From positions 62,001 to 126,000 of the forward strand of contig JAGCVX010000038.1 of assembly GCA_017962145.1 (NCBI GenBank): DNA of 64,000 nt, given 5' to 3'. Made by a program: the position numbers and the translations under genes. This document shows positions 8,690 through 17,030 of the stretch, in pieces. Under the pieces are notes generated by a model that searched no databases, was not told the DNA's origin, and was given only the letters and a program-made list of their open reading frames with translations. Source of the DNA: Clostridiales bacterium. Lineage in GTDB: Bacteria > Bacillota > Clostridia > Saccharofermentanales > Saccharofermentanaceae. Positions within the stretch are counted from its first letter, which is position 1. Each line of letters starts with the position of its first letter.

Positions 8690-9162
8690 CAGAGGCTTTT
8701 CTTTCTTTGGGAAGCAATATGGGCGACCGCCTGGACAATCTTATGCGTGCCGTCGCACTTTTGGATCACCCGGCTGACGGCATCGAGGTCGCTGCCGTTT
8801 CACCGGTTTTTGAGACCACGCCTGTCGGCTATAAGGATCAGGATGATTTTCTGAATATCTGCGTAAAGATCAATACAGAGCTTCCGCCGCTGGCGCTTTT
8901 GAATGTATGCCAGAAGATCGAGCAGACGCTTCAAAGAAAGCGCGAGATCCGCTGGGGGCCGAGAACGATCGACGTAGATATCCTGACTTATGGTGAGGAG
9001 ACGATGAATACACCGCATCTGATCATCCCGCATCCGAGAATGCAGGAACGCGGTTTCGTACAGGTTCCGCTTCTTTTCCTTTCCGGTGAAAAAGAGATCC
9101 CGGAAAAGTGGAAAGACGATGTCCGGTACTTTGGGGAGCTTCCGAAGTACAAGGTTGAATGA
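8686..9162 (+). CDS. folK: 2-amino-4-hydroxy-6-hydroxymethyldihydropteridine pyrophosphokinase
   Basis: Activates 6-hydroxymethyl-dihydropterin with ATP to provide the folP substrate. Motifs: FLSLGSNMGDRLDNL at the N-terminus, VSPVFETTPVGYKDQDDFLN, and the ATP-binding RKREIRWGPRTIDVDIL followed by IPHPRMQERGFVQVPL. 158 residues, normal. Last gene of the folate operon; a new promoter begins inside its final codons. Confidence 0.97.
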   Translation: MTEAFLSLGSNMGDRLDNLMRAVALLDHPADGIEVAAVSPVFETTPVGYKDQDDFLNICVKINTELPPLALLNVCQKIEQTLQRKREIRWGPRTIDVDILTYGEETMNTPHLIIPHPRMQERGFVQVPLLFLSGEKEIPEKWKDDVRYFGELPKYKVE

Positions 9163-9182
9163 AGCGGGAAAACCGATATAAT
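9155..9182 (+). promoter_or_regulatory. Promoter for the Asn/Arg-rich protein gene
   Basis: TTGAAT (9155-9160) and TATAAT (9177-9182) with 16 bases between. It overlaps the end of folK and drives the 9218 gene and possibly tmk and the genes beyond. Confidence 0.6.
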
Positions 9183-9217
9183 AGAGATGTTTAGTTCTGT
9201 TTACACGGAGGTATTAG

Positions 9218-9649
9218 ATGAGCGAACAGGAAAACAACCGACCGAATAACGCAGCACAGGGTTCCACAAACGGAAACCAGGCTCCGAGAAATAATAACAA
9301 CCGCAACAGAAGAAAGCGTTCCGGAGGCCATAATGGCGGCAACCGTGACAGAAATTCCTATAACCGCGGCGGCAACCGTAATGAGAACGCTTCTCCGAAG
9401 GAGCGCGATGAGAGACGCCCGGAAAACAAGGAAAACCGCGGCAATAATCAGGAAAGACGCGAGTATAGAAACAACTCGAGAAACTATGAGCGCGGCAATT
9501 CGGAGCATCGTTCGGACCGTGAAAAGAAGAACTGGAACAAGCGTCGTTCGGCAGAAGAGACGCTCGAGGACATCCGCAAGGATAACGAACGGATCGAGAA
9601 GGACATCTGGCTTGAAATTGCCAGCATCCATTCCGTGAAGTTGGATTGA
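9218..9649 (+). CDS. Asn/Arg/Gly-rich low-complexity basic protein, function unknown
   Basis: 143 residues, almost entirely Asn, Arg, Gly, Glu and Lys up to residue 108, with stretches such as NNNNRNRRKR and NGGNRDRNSYNRGGNRNENA. It ends in a short ordinary helix (AEETLEDIRKDNERIEKDIWLEI). GGAGG lies nine bases before ATG. The composition resembles disordered RNA-binding tails, but no known domain is seen, and RNA binding is only an inference. It has its own promoter and ends 47 bases before tmk. Codon use (mixed AAT/AAC, CGC/CGT/AGA) and an intact frame support a real gene. Confidence 0.8.
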   Translation: MSEQENNRPNNAAQGSTNGNQAPRNNNNRNRRKRSGGHNGGNRDRNSYNRGGNRNENASPKERDERRPENKENRGNNQERREYRNNSRNYERGNSEHRSDREKKNWNKRRSAEETLEDIRKDNERIEKDIWLEIASIHSVKLD

Positions 9650-9696
9650 TTATGCGATATAATGATAAGGAGAACGGCAAGGAGGATCCGGAACAG

Positions 9697-10320
9697 ATGA
9701 AAGGTTTGTTTATTACCTTTGAAGGAATCGATGGTTCCGGAAAGTCTACGCAGATCGAAAAGCTGTCTTGTGACCTCCAAAATGCAGGTATCTCCTATGT
9801 CCTGATCCGGGAACCGGGTGGTACGGCGATCGGTGAGAAGATCCGTACGATCCTTCTGGATAAGGCAAATGACCGGATGCATGCGCGCACCGAGCTTCTT
9901 CTTTATGAAGCGGCCCGTGCACAGATCGTGGAAGAGCGTATCCGTCCGGAACTGGAAGCGGGAAAGGTCGTCATCTGTGACCGCTTTTTCGATTCCACTG
10001 TAGCATATCAGGGCTACGCGAGAGGCCTGGATCTGGATGCGATCCGGTATCTCAACAACTGGAGCACAGCAAACCTGGCTCCGGATATCACATTCCTCTT
10101 CGATCTGGACGAAGAGACGGCGTACAGAAGACGTCACGGCCGCGATGGGGAAGAGGACAGACTGGAAGCAGAAGGACTTTCTTTCATGAAGAAGGTTCGT
10201 GACGGCTATCTGGCTCTGAGTAAAGAAGAGAAGAGAATCAAGGTCGTCAGTGCGCTCGATACGCCTGATGTGATATACGAAAAGATCAGAAATGCTGTCT
10301 GGGAGGTATTAGGACGATGA
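9697..10320 (+). CDS. tmk: Thymidylate kinase
   Basis: Phosphorylates dTMP to dTDP. P-loop FEGIDGSGKSTQ at the start, DR(Y/F) motif as CDRFFDSTVAYQG, and REPGGTAIGEKIR. The LID region (YRRRHGRDGEEDR) is present. ATG 9697 is preferred because AAGGAGG sits 11 bases upstream and the 207-residue product has the normal N-terminus; an earlier TTG at 9646 would add 17 unconserved residues. First gene of the tmk-darA-holB-ricT block common to Bacillota, overlapping darA by four bases. Confidence 0.96.
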   Translation: MKGLFITFEGIDGSGKSTQIEKLSCDLQNAGISYVLIREPGGTAIGEKIRTILLDKANDRMHARTELLLYEAARAQIVEERIRPELEAGKVVICDRFFDSTVAYQGYARGLDLDAIRYLNNWSTANLAPDITFLFDLDEETAYRRRHGRDGEEDRLEAEGLSFMKKVRDGYLALSKEEKRIKVVSALDTPDVIYEKIRNAVWEVLGR

Positions 10321-10646
10321 AACTTGTATTTGCAATTGTACATGATGAGGATACGCCCCGCCTGATGGCTGAATTGAATAAAGCCGGTTTCCGTGTAACG
10401 AAGCTCAATTCTTCCGGCGGATTCCTGCGTTCGGGCAATACTACGCTGATGATCGTAGTAGATACAGAAAAGCTTCAGGAAGTTATGGATCTTATCCGCA
10501 AATATTCCAGCAGCCGTCAGTCGGCTATCAATACGAATGTTACCCCGTCGGCGATGGGTGGTTCTTACGTTCCCTATCCGGTGGATGTGACTGTCGGCGG
10601 TGCCACGGTCTTCGTGGTCAATGTAGAACAGTTCGAGAAGATGTGA
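10317..10646 (+). CDS. darA: Cyclic-di-AMP receptor PstA/DarA (YaaQ)
   Basis: A PII-like signal protein that binds cyclic di-AMP; its downstream target is still poorly defined in most species. The 109-residue sequence opens MKLVFAIVHDEDTPRLMAELNKAGF, then RVTKLNSSGGFLRSGNTTLMI, a near-complete match to the family, and keeps the position between tmk and holB. Start overlaps tmk stop (ATGA). Confidence 0.95.
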   Translation: MKLVFAIVHDEDTPRLMAELNKAGFRVTKLNSSGGFLRSGNTTLMIVVDTEKLQEVMDLIRKYSSSRQSAINTNVTPSAMGGSYVPYPVDVTVGGATVFVVNVEQFEKM

Positions 10647-10649
10647 TAT

Positions 10650-11660
10650 ATGGCATTTTCTGAACTGATCGGACAATCTTATGCAAAAGAACGCCTCGGT
10701 GTGCCGCTGGTCGGCGAGCCGGGGCATGCTTTTCTGCTCAGCGGACCTTCCGGTATCGGCAAAAAGACCCTCGGAAGAGAATTTGCCAAGGGGCTTTTAT
10801 GCAGTCATCCGACAAAAGAGGGCGGATGCGGAACCTGCAGCAACTGCATCTATATGCGTGAAAAGACCCATCCGGACTATCGCGAACTTCTTCTTCCCGC
10901 GGGAGAGAAGAACATCAAGGTCGCGGATGTACGTTCGCGGATCCTTTCAGACGTAGGCATCCTGTCCCAGATCGCAGAAAGAAAAGTCTATCTGATCGAT
11001 GCGGACGGTCTTGCAGAAGAAGGTCAGAATGCTCTTCTGAAGACGCTGGAAGAGCCGCCGAAACACGTGGTCTTTATCCTGACGGTATCCGATGAATCGA
11101 AACTTCTGCCGACGATATTGTCGCGTACGGTTTCGGTACGTCTGGTCCCGAACACGGAAGAAGAAGTCAAGAAGCATCTTCTTACGAAGAACCCGGATAT
11201 GCTTGAAGAAGAGGCATCTCTGTATGCTAGATTCTCCGGAGGCATCATCGGCTATGCCGAAAAGCTTATGGAAACGACGTGGCTTACAGATGCGTGGGAC
11301 ACCCTGATGGATATGATCCTTCAGCTTCCGACGATCTCACGGGCCGAGCTTCTCAGTACGCGGTATAATTACTTCTACGAAGAGAGTGACCATTTCCCGG
11401 AGCTTCTTGCACTGATGAACATGATCTTCGATGAGATGGCGGTTTTGCTTGCGGATCCGACTTCGGAAAACTTGCATGGCGAGACCAAAAAAGATAAGAT
11501 GATTAGCATGATGAAACGCAATAAAATGACCGTTGGCAAAATCGGGAAGTGCAGTATGGTACTGACCACGGCGGCGAAAGCCCATAAGGCCAACGGGAAT
11601 TTCGAAATACTTGTGTGCCGGATGCTTCTGGCGCTCAAAAAGGAGAGTATGAATGGCTAA
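10650..11660 (+). CDS. holB: DNA polymerase III subunit delta-prime
   Basis: Clamp-loader subunit. AAA+ features are visible: Walker A GPSGIGKKT (about residues 31-40), a zinc module GGCGTCSNCIYM, the sensor segments VYLIDADGLAEEGQNALLKTLEEPPKHVVFIL and SRT at the arginine-finger position (TILSRTVSVRL). Its presence with darA and ricT follows Bacillota order, though yaaR is missing between darA and holB. Overlaps ricT by eight bases. Confidence 0.93.
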   Translation: MAFSELIGQSYAKERLGVPLVGEPGHAFLLSGPSGIGKKTLGREFAKGLLCSHPTKEGGCGTCSNCIYMREKTHPDYRELLLPAGEKNIKVADVRSRILSDVGILSQIAERKVYLIDADGLAEEGQNALLKTLEEPPKHVVFILTVSDESKLLPTILSRTVSVRLVPNTEEEVKKHLLTKNPDMLEEEASLYARFSGGIIGYAEKLMETTWLTDAWDTLMDMILQLPTISRAELLSTRYNYFYEESDHFPELLALMNMIFDEMAVLLADPTSENLHGETKKDKMISMMKRNKMTVGKIGKCSMVLTTAAKAHKANGNFEILVCRMLLALKKESMNG

Positions 11661-12528
11661 AGTTGTAAATCTGCGCTTTCATGACGCAGGTAAACCCTAT
11701 CGTTTCCTGGCCGGAGACATGAAGCTGAAAGTCGGCGATGCCGTGATGGTCAACACCGCACTGGGCCAGGATATCGCATTTGTAGTAGATGAACCTTTTG
11801 AACTTCCGGATGAAAAGATCGACGATACCGTCCTTCCGGTGCTTCGCATGGCGAACGAAACGGAGATGGCGCATTACCAGGAGAAAAAGGTCAGAGAAGA
11901 CGATGCGTTCCATAAGTGCCTCGCATTTATCGAAAAGCGCGATCTGCCGATGACACTGGTCGAGGCGGTCTATTCTTTTGACGGAAAGAAGCTGACTTTC
12001 TACTTTACCGCGGATAAGCGAGTCGATTTCCGTGAGCTGGTCAAGGATCTGACATCCTGCTTCAGAACACGTATCGAGCTTCGCCAGATCGGTTCCCGTG
12101 AACAGGCCAAGATGGTCGGCGGACTGGGTATCTGCGGAAGAGAGCTGTGCTGCTGTTCTTATCTGGACCAGTTCCTGCCGGTTACGATCCGTATGGCCAA
12201 GGATCAGGGCCTTTCGATGAACCCGACAAAGCTTACGGGAACATGCGGACGTCTGATGTGCTGCCTTTCGTATGAGCAGGCGGCTTACGAAGATGCCAAC
12301 CGCCGAGTCCCGAAGGTCGGTAAGAAGGTCAAGACTCCGAGCGGTGTGGGTGTCGTTATTTATTCTGACCTTTTGAAGGAAAAGGTCACCGTGCGTTTTG
12401 AAAAGGACGAAGAGACCGAAATGGAGGTCTTTGACGCCGCGGATGTCTCGCTCGTAAATCCCCCGCAACCCCAGTGTAAACAGGATTGTCCGAAGAAGAA
12501 AAACGCCCCTGAAAACAAGAAAGAATAA
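11653..12528 (+). CDS. ricT: PSP1 domain protein RicT (YaaT)
   Basis: In B. subtilis RicT works with RicA and RicF in a 4Fe-4S-bearing complex that affects RNase Y specificity, sporulation and biofilm. The PSP1 domain shows the Cys-rich motif GGLGICGRELCCCSYLDQF, then KLTGTCGRLMCCLSYEQ. 291 residues with a Lys-rich tail ending in QCKQDCPKKK. The ATG is inside the end of holB, with AAAGGAG seven bases before it. Confidence 0.94.
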   Translation: MAKVVNLRFHDAGKPYRFLAGDMKLKVGDAVMVNTALGQDIAFVVDEPFELPDEKIDDTVLPVLRMANETEMAHYQEKKVREDDAFHKCLAFIEKRDLPMTLVEAVYSFDGKKLTFYFTADKRVDFRELVKDLTSCFRTRIELRQIGSREQAKMVGGLGICGRELCCCSYLDQFLPVTIRMAKDQGLSMNPTKLTGTCGRLMCCLSYEQAAYEDANRRVPKVGKKVKTPSGVGVVIYSDLLKEKVTVRFEKDEETEMEVFDAADVSLVNPPQPQCKQDCPKKKNAPENKKE

Positions 12529-12531
12529 ATA

Positions 12532-12560
12532 TTTACAAAATTATCAAAATAGTGTTTAAT
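12532..12560 (+). promoter_or_regulatory. Promoter of the ferredoxin gene
   Basis: TTTACA (12532-12537) and TTTAAT (12555-12560) separated by exactly 17 bases, in an AT-rich gap right after ricT and 32 bases before the ferredoxin start. Confidence 0.65.
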
Positions 12561-12592
12561 GAGGTTAAGACCAGAAAAAGGAGGACAATTCC

Positions 12593-12763
12593 ATGGCATA
12601 TGTAATTTCTGACGCATGTCTTTCTTGCGGTAGCTGCGAGGGTGAGTGCCCGGTAGGTGCGATCGCTCAGGGTGACGGCAAGTATGAAATCAATCCGGAC
12701 CTTTGTCTTGAGTGCGGTTCTTGTGAAGCTGCTTGCCCGGCTGGTGCAATTTCTCAAGGCTAA
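12593..12763 (+). CDS. 2[4Fe-4S] ferredoxin
   Basis: A 56-residue clostridial-type ferredoxin, an electron carrier for low-potential redox enzymes. It has two complete cluster motifs, C9-x2-C12-x2-C15-x3-C19-P and C38-x2-C41-x2-C44-x3-C48-P. Ribosome site AAAAAGGAGG (12575-12584) is ideal. It has its own promoter and terminator, so it is a separate unit in a place where many relatives have yabA. Size and composition match known ferredoxins of strict anaerobes. Confidence 0.96.
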   Translation: MAYVISDACLSCGSCEGECPVGAIAQGDGKYEINPDLCLECGSCEAACPAGAISQG

Positions 12764-12788
12764 TAGTGTAATTGTGATGTGAAAGAAG

Positions 12789-12828
12789 AGAGATCTGATG
12801 CCCGAAAGGGTGACAGATCTCTTTTTTA
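12789..12828 (+). terminator. Terminator after the ferredoxin gene
   Basis: AGAGATCTG (12789-12797) pairs with CAGATCTCT (12814-12822), loop ATGCCCGAAAGGGTGA (itself able to pair CCC/GGG), followed by six T. Confidence 0.88.
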
Positions 12829-12846
12829 TCTGAAAAGGAGAACGAA

Positions 12847-13626
12847 GTGGACGTGTTTGACCGAGAGGAAGAGACTCTCGAGGATCTGGGAAGATCCGGT
12901 CTTAAGTTAATACAGCGAAAAGACGGATTTCGTTTCGGCGAAGATACCGTCTTGCTTTCGTGGTTTGTAGCAGAGAATCTCCGCTTTCGGAAAAAAGATC
13001 CGATGCGGGTCCTCGAACTGGGCACGAACTGCGGCGCTGCGTCTGTTCTTCTTGCGGGAAGAAGAAAGGATGTCCGTATCGATGGCGTAGAACGCCAGAA
13101 AGAGGCCCAGGCGGTCTTTGAACGAAACATAAAACTGAATTCTCTTTCGGACCGTGTAAGGGGTTTCTGTTTGGATCTTCGGGATCTTCCTTCGGAGGAC
13201 GTCAAGTATAACTCCTACGACGCGGTTTTCATGAATCCGCCTTTCCGAAGCCTTTCTTCCGGACCGGTCACGTCGGAGGAGATCCATAGCCAGGCGTTGA
13301 AAGAAGCACGCTTTGCAGTGCACGGAGACGTAGGGGATTTCCTGTCCTGTGCGGCCAAGATGCTCTCTTCGCAGGGAGATATCTTTCTGGTGGACCGCGC
13401 GGAGACATTCTCGTCCGTGATGGATCACTGCCTTCGTCTTTCGCTGGTTCCGAAGAGAATCACATTCGTTCATCCCTATATCGATCGGGAGGCAACACTG
13501 TTTCTCCTGATGTGCAAAAAAGGCGGCAAAAAGGCCGGAACGGTCATCACGCCGCCTCTGATCCTTCGCGGTCAGGATCGGGAATATACGCCCGAATTAA
13601 GAAAAATCTATTTTGAGGAAGAATAA
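12847..13626 (+). CDS. trmN6: TrmN6-like tRNA/rRNA adenine N6-methyltransferase (YabB)
   Basis: Class I SAM-dependent methyltransferase. Seen: the leading segment GLKLIQRKDGFRFGEDTVLLS typical of tRNA1(Val) A37 N6-methylases, the SAM motif VLELGTNCGAASVLLAGR (a normal GTG/GTN...I motif), acidic DGVERQKEAQAVFERN, and the catalytic NPPFR in VFMNPPFR. GTG start with AAAAGGAG eight bases before. It sits before rsmI as yabB does in B. subtilis. Exact substrate is inferred from family. Confidence 0.87.
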   Translation: MDVFDREEETLEDLGRSGLKLIQRKDGFRFGEDTVLLSWFVAENLRFRKKDPMRVLELGTNCGAASVLLAGRRKDVRIDGVERQKEAQAVFERNIKLNSLSDRVRGFCLDLRDLPSEDVKYNSYDAVFMNPPFRSLSSGPVTSEEIHSQALKEARFAVHGDVGDFLSCAAKMLSSQGDIFLVDRAETFSSVMDHCLRLSLVPKRITFVHPYIDREATLFLLMCKKGGKKAGTVITPPLILRGQDREYTPELRKIYFEEE

Positions 13627-13627
13627 C

Positions 13628-14458
13628 ATGCTTTACTTAGTCGGAACGCCTATCGGAAATATAAGCGACCTGTCTCCACGTGCCAAAGAAGTACTGTCTT
13701 CTGTGGAACTGGTGGCCTGTGAGGATACAAGACGCACGGGACTTCTGCTTTCGCAGTTCGGTATTTCAGCCAAACTCATGAGTTACCACGAACATAACAA
13801 AGCCGCAGCAGGCAGCAAACTGATCGAAAAACTGAAAAACGGTGCCGAGATCGCACTGGTCTCTGATGCCGGCATGCCAAGTATCTCAGACCCGGGCGAA
13901 GATCTGGTAAAGCTCTGTATCGAAGAGAGAATCGAAGTGACGGCGGTTCCTGGACCGGTGGCCGGAATCACGGCGCTGGTGCTTTCGGGACTGGATACGA
14001 GACATTACTATTTCGAAGGATTCCTTCCGGTTGAAACAAAGGAGAGAAAAGAACGTCTTTCTGTCGTGTCGAAAATGCCTTCTACCACGATCCTCTATGA
14101 GGCGCCGCACAGGCTTCTTCGGACACTTCAGGACCTCAAGGACAGCGGCAACGGTGAAAGAAAGGCCGCGGCCTGCCGGGAATTGACGAAGAAATACGAA
14201 GAGGTGGTCCGGGGCACGATCGAAACCCTTCTGGAGCATTTCGAGCAGACTCCGCCGAAAGGCGAGTTTGTCCTGATCCTCGAGGGGGTCGATGAGGAAA
14301 AAGAAAAACCGGTACTTTCGCAGGAAGAACGGCGAAATCGCATAATTGCTTTAGATAAAGAGGGGTATTCAACTAAAGAAATCGCAAAAACATTGGCTCT
14401 GGAGTGGGGGGAAAGCAAAAAAACACTATACGCTGAAGTGCTTGAGATGTTAAAATAG
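13628..14458 (+). CDS. rsmI: 16S rRNA (cytidine-1402-2'-O)-methyltransferase
   Basis: Tetrapyrrole-methylase fold enzyme that 2'-O-methylates C1402 in the ribosomal P site. Motifs: LYLVGTPIGNISDLSPRA, CEDTRRTGLLLSQFGI, LVSDAGMPSISDPGEDLV, VPGPVAGITALVLSGL and FEGFLPV. ATG 13628 is used because it gives the conserved N-terminus; the start lies three bases after the trmN6 stop, with GAGGAA seven bases upstream. About 276 residues, normal. Confidence 0.96.
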   Translation: MLYLVGTPIGNISDLSPRAKEVLSSVELVACEDTRRTGLLLSQFGISAKLMSYHEHNKAAAGSKLIEKLKNGAEIALVSDAGMPSISDPGEDLVKLCIEERIEVTAVPGPVAGITALVLSGLDTRHYYFEGFLPVETKERKERLSVVSKMPSTTILYEAPHRLLRTLQDLKDSGNGERKAAACRELTKKYEEVVRGTIETLLEHFEQTPPKGEFVLILEGVDEEKEKPVLSQEERRNRIIALDKEGYSTKEIAKTLALEWGESKKTLYAEVLEMLK

Positions 14459-14486
14459 TAGAAACAGTGTTGGGGGAGAATTGTTT

Positions 14487-17006
14487 ATGGTAGCCGATGA
14501 TTCCGGATTTATGGCGGAACTTTTTGACTCGTCGATCTGTCTGGATCCGCAGCTTTTGGCTCAGGCAGACGGTCTGATGGAGAAAGTTGCGCTTTGCACG
14601 TTTGTGTTCTTCCCTAAAGAAAAGCGTTTTTTCTTTTCGCCCGGCATGGTGAAAGTTTTAGGTCCGGTCGCATCTCAGGACATGCTCATGGACGCCTATC
14701 TTCAGTTTACTGATCCGGACGAAAGACGTACACTGACCGTCCGCTATGAAGAAGCATTTTACGATCTGATCGCGGATAACCATAAAGTCGTTACCATCGA
14801 ACACAATATCATCTCCCACACAGGACACACCTACCATCTTCGCGTGAATATGCAGAAGGTGAAAAAGGACAATCACGTCGTGATCTTCGGCATGATCGAA
14901 GACTGCACGTCGAGCTTCGGCGAGATCGTCTATGAGAAGCTTCTGAGTGACTCCATCGAAGGATATGTGTTCTGCTATAACATGAATGAAGACCTCTGCC
15001 GTTTTAATGCTTCCCTGGCAGAGCTGATCGATCTTCCGAACCACGAACTCCTGCACGCTTCCAAAGAAGTAGGTAATTTCGTCCATCCGGAAGACTATCC
15101 GACTTTCCTTTCGGTACTTCAGAACGATGCCCGTAAGAAAGACGTCCACAACTGGGATTTCCGTATCCTGTCACCGGTAAAAGGCGAAGTATGGGTACAC
15201 TCCTGCGGCGTCTTCCAGTTTACTTCCCCGGATCAGAAGCAGTACATGATCGGCATCTTCGCGGATATCACCGATAAGACGAATGCCAACTCGCTGCAGC
15301 GTCTGATCATCGACGGATCGGAAGCGATCACATTTACCGCAGACATGAAACGCGGCATCCTGGAGTTCTCCAAGAACTTCAAGGATTTCTTCCCGGATAT
15401 GGAACTGACTTATTCCGGCGATATCATCAACCGCATGGCGGACGAGGTCATCGAGGACGACCGCCGCCGCTTTATCCAGACGTTTACCTATCTGGTCGAC
15501 GAGGGAAGAGACACCTTCTCCATCGAGTTCCGCGTATGGGGCCCGGACGATCAGATCCGCTGGCTGGCCAGCCGCGGTAAGGCAGTCTATGACAGCAGCA
15601 AGCAGGCACTTGTGCTCATCGGTACGATCTTCGACCTGACGGGCATGAACGAAGTGCGTGAGAACGTAGAGAAGAATTCTTCTCGAAATGAACTGACCGG
15701 TCTGCTTTCGCGTGGCCGTCTGCTTTCCGATACCGATTCCATGATCCATAACCGCAACGTCCTTTCGGTTGCCTTGATCCTGGTAGATATCAAGGACTTC
15801 CACGTATTTAACGACCGTTACGGCCGTGATTCCGGAAACCAGCTTCTGGTTGCGGTCTCCAAAAAACTTCGTGAGAGCCTTCCGAAAGACGGAGAGCTCT
15901 ACCACATCAGTGTTGATACATTCTGTATCCTGTGGCCGCACGCGACCCGCGTTCAGGTCGAAAACCACATGAAGGCCATCAAGGAAGAGACCAATGAACC
16001 GATGGCAGTAAACAGAAGCTTGATCTATGTTTCGTATTCCATGAGTGCCGCGATCTTCCCGTCGAGCGGAAATGTCGCAGAAGAGCTTCTCGTAAATGCT
16101 GAGATCGCCCTGCATAAAGTAAAGCAGGATCCGCGTCTTTCTTACTCGATCTATACTCCGCAGTATAAAGTGGAACTCAAAGAGCGTCTGGACTTTGAAT
16201 TCCAGGTCTCCAAGTCGATCCGTGAAGGCAACAAGAATTTCCTTTTGTACTTCCAGCCACTGGTCGACGCCCGTTCCGAAAGACTTGTCGGATGCGAAGC
16301 ACTTCTGAGATGGATGTCTCCGTCCGGAACACTCGTCAGCCCTGAAAAAGTTATCGCCGCCGTCGATGCGACCGGTCAGATGAATATTGTAGGTGACTGG
16401 ATCCTGCGTACTGCCATGAAACAGTGCCGTGACTGGATCGATTCCGGTGTATCGGAAGACTTCTATGTGCATATCAACGTTACCGCTGAAGATATGGCGC
16501 GCATCGACTTTGCCGACTATGTCATCCAGCTTCTGGGTGAGTATGGTCTTCAGCCGAAGAATATCCTTCTGGAGATCACCGAGACGACCTTGATGAAGAA
16601 TCTGGCCATCTGCCGTCAGAACATGACCAAGCTTCGTAACGGCGGTATCCGTATTGCGCTCGACGACTTCGGAACCGGCTATTCTTCCTTTAACTACTTA
16701 CGTGAATTCCCGGTAGATGAGATCAAGATCGACCGTGCATTTGTTGATCAGGATGACCGTTTCAATACGTCATTTATCTCCGCTATCGTTCTGCTTACCC
16801 GAACCATCGGCATGACCGTTTGCGTCGAGGGTATCGAAACTGCTCAGAAAGCAAGCCGTATCCGTGCGCTGGGCGTAGATATTTTCCAGGGATACTATTT
16901 CGCAAGACCGCTGTCACCGGAAGATTTTGAAAGAAAGTACTTCTCCGGCGTGAAATTCCGTCCGGCCTATCAGGCACAGCGTGAAAGAACGAAGCGGGGA
17001 GAATAA
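14487..17006 (+). CDS. PAS-PAS-PAS/degenerate GGDEF/EAL protein, predicted c-di-GMP phosphodiesterase
   Basis: 839 residues, no membrane segment. Two to three PAS-like segments occupy the first about 380 residues. A GGDEF-like domain follows, but the catalytic signature position reads ISVDTF instead of GGDEF, so it is not expected to make c-di-GMP. The C-terminal EAL domain keeps all usual catalytic residues: CEALLRW, INVT, LLEITET, ALDDFGTGYSSF, IKIDRAF, VEGIET and FQGYYFARP. It should hydrolyse c-di-GMP, with the PAS modules sensing an unknown cue. ATG 14487 lies eight bases after GGGGGAG. A two-component system follows. Confidence 0.9.
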   Translation: MVADDSGFMAELFDSSICLDPQLLAQADGLMEKVALCTFVFFPKEKRFFFSPGMVKVLGPVASQDMLMDAYLQFTDPDERRTLTVRYEEAFYDLIADNHKVVTIEHNIISHTGHTYHLRVNMQKVKKDNHVVIFGMIEDCTSSFGEIVYEKLLSDSIEGYVFCYNMNEDLCRFNASLAELIDLPNHELLHASKEVGNFVHPEDYPTFLSVLQNDARKKDVHNWDFRILSPVKGEVWVHSCGVFQFTSPDQKQYMIGIFADITDKTNANSLQRLIIDGSEAITFTADMKRGILEFSKNFKDFFPDMELTYSGDIINRMADEVIEDDRRRFIQTFTYLVDEGRDTFSIEFRVWGPDDQIRWLASRGKAVYDSSKQALVLIGTIFDLTGMNEVRENVEKNSSRNELTGLLSRGRLLSDTDSMIHNRNVLSVALILVDIKDFHVFNDRYGRDSGNQLLVAVSKKLRESLPKDGELYHISVDTFCILWPHATRVQVENHMKAIKEETNEPMAVNRSLIYVSYSMSAAIFPSSGNVAEELLVNAEIALHKVKQDPRLSYSIYTPQYKVELKERLDFEFQVSKSIREGNKNFLLYFQPLVDARSERLVGCEALLRWMSPSGTLVSPEKVIAAVDATGQMNIVGDWILRTAMKQCRDWIDSGVSEDFYVHINVTAEDMARIDFADYVIQLLGEYGLQPKNILLEITETTLMKNLAICRQNMTKLRNGGIRIALDDFGTGYSSFNYLREFPVDEIKIDRAFVDQDDRFNTSFISAIVLLTRTIGMTVCVEGIETAQKASRIRALGVDIFQGYYFARPLSPEDFERKYFSGVKFRPAYQAQRERTKRGE

Positions 17007-17030
17007 CCGTTACGGATCGGAGAGGACAGC

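Noticed and set aside
15171..16472. 433-residue minus-strand frame opposite the EAL protein
   Set aside because: Overlaps fully with the PAS/GGDEF/EAL gene and lacks any recognisable domain.
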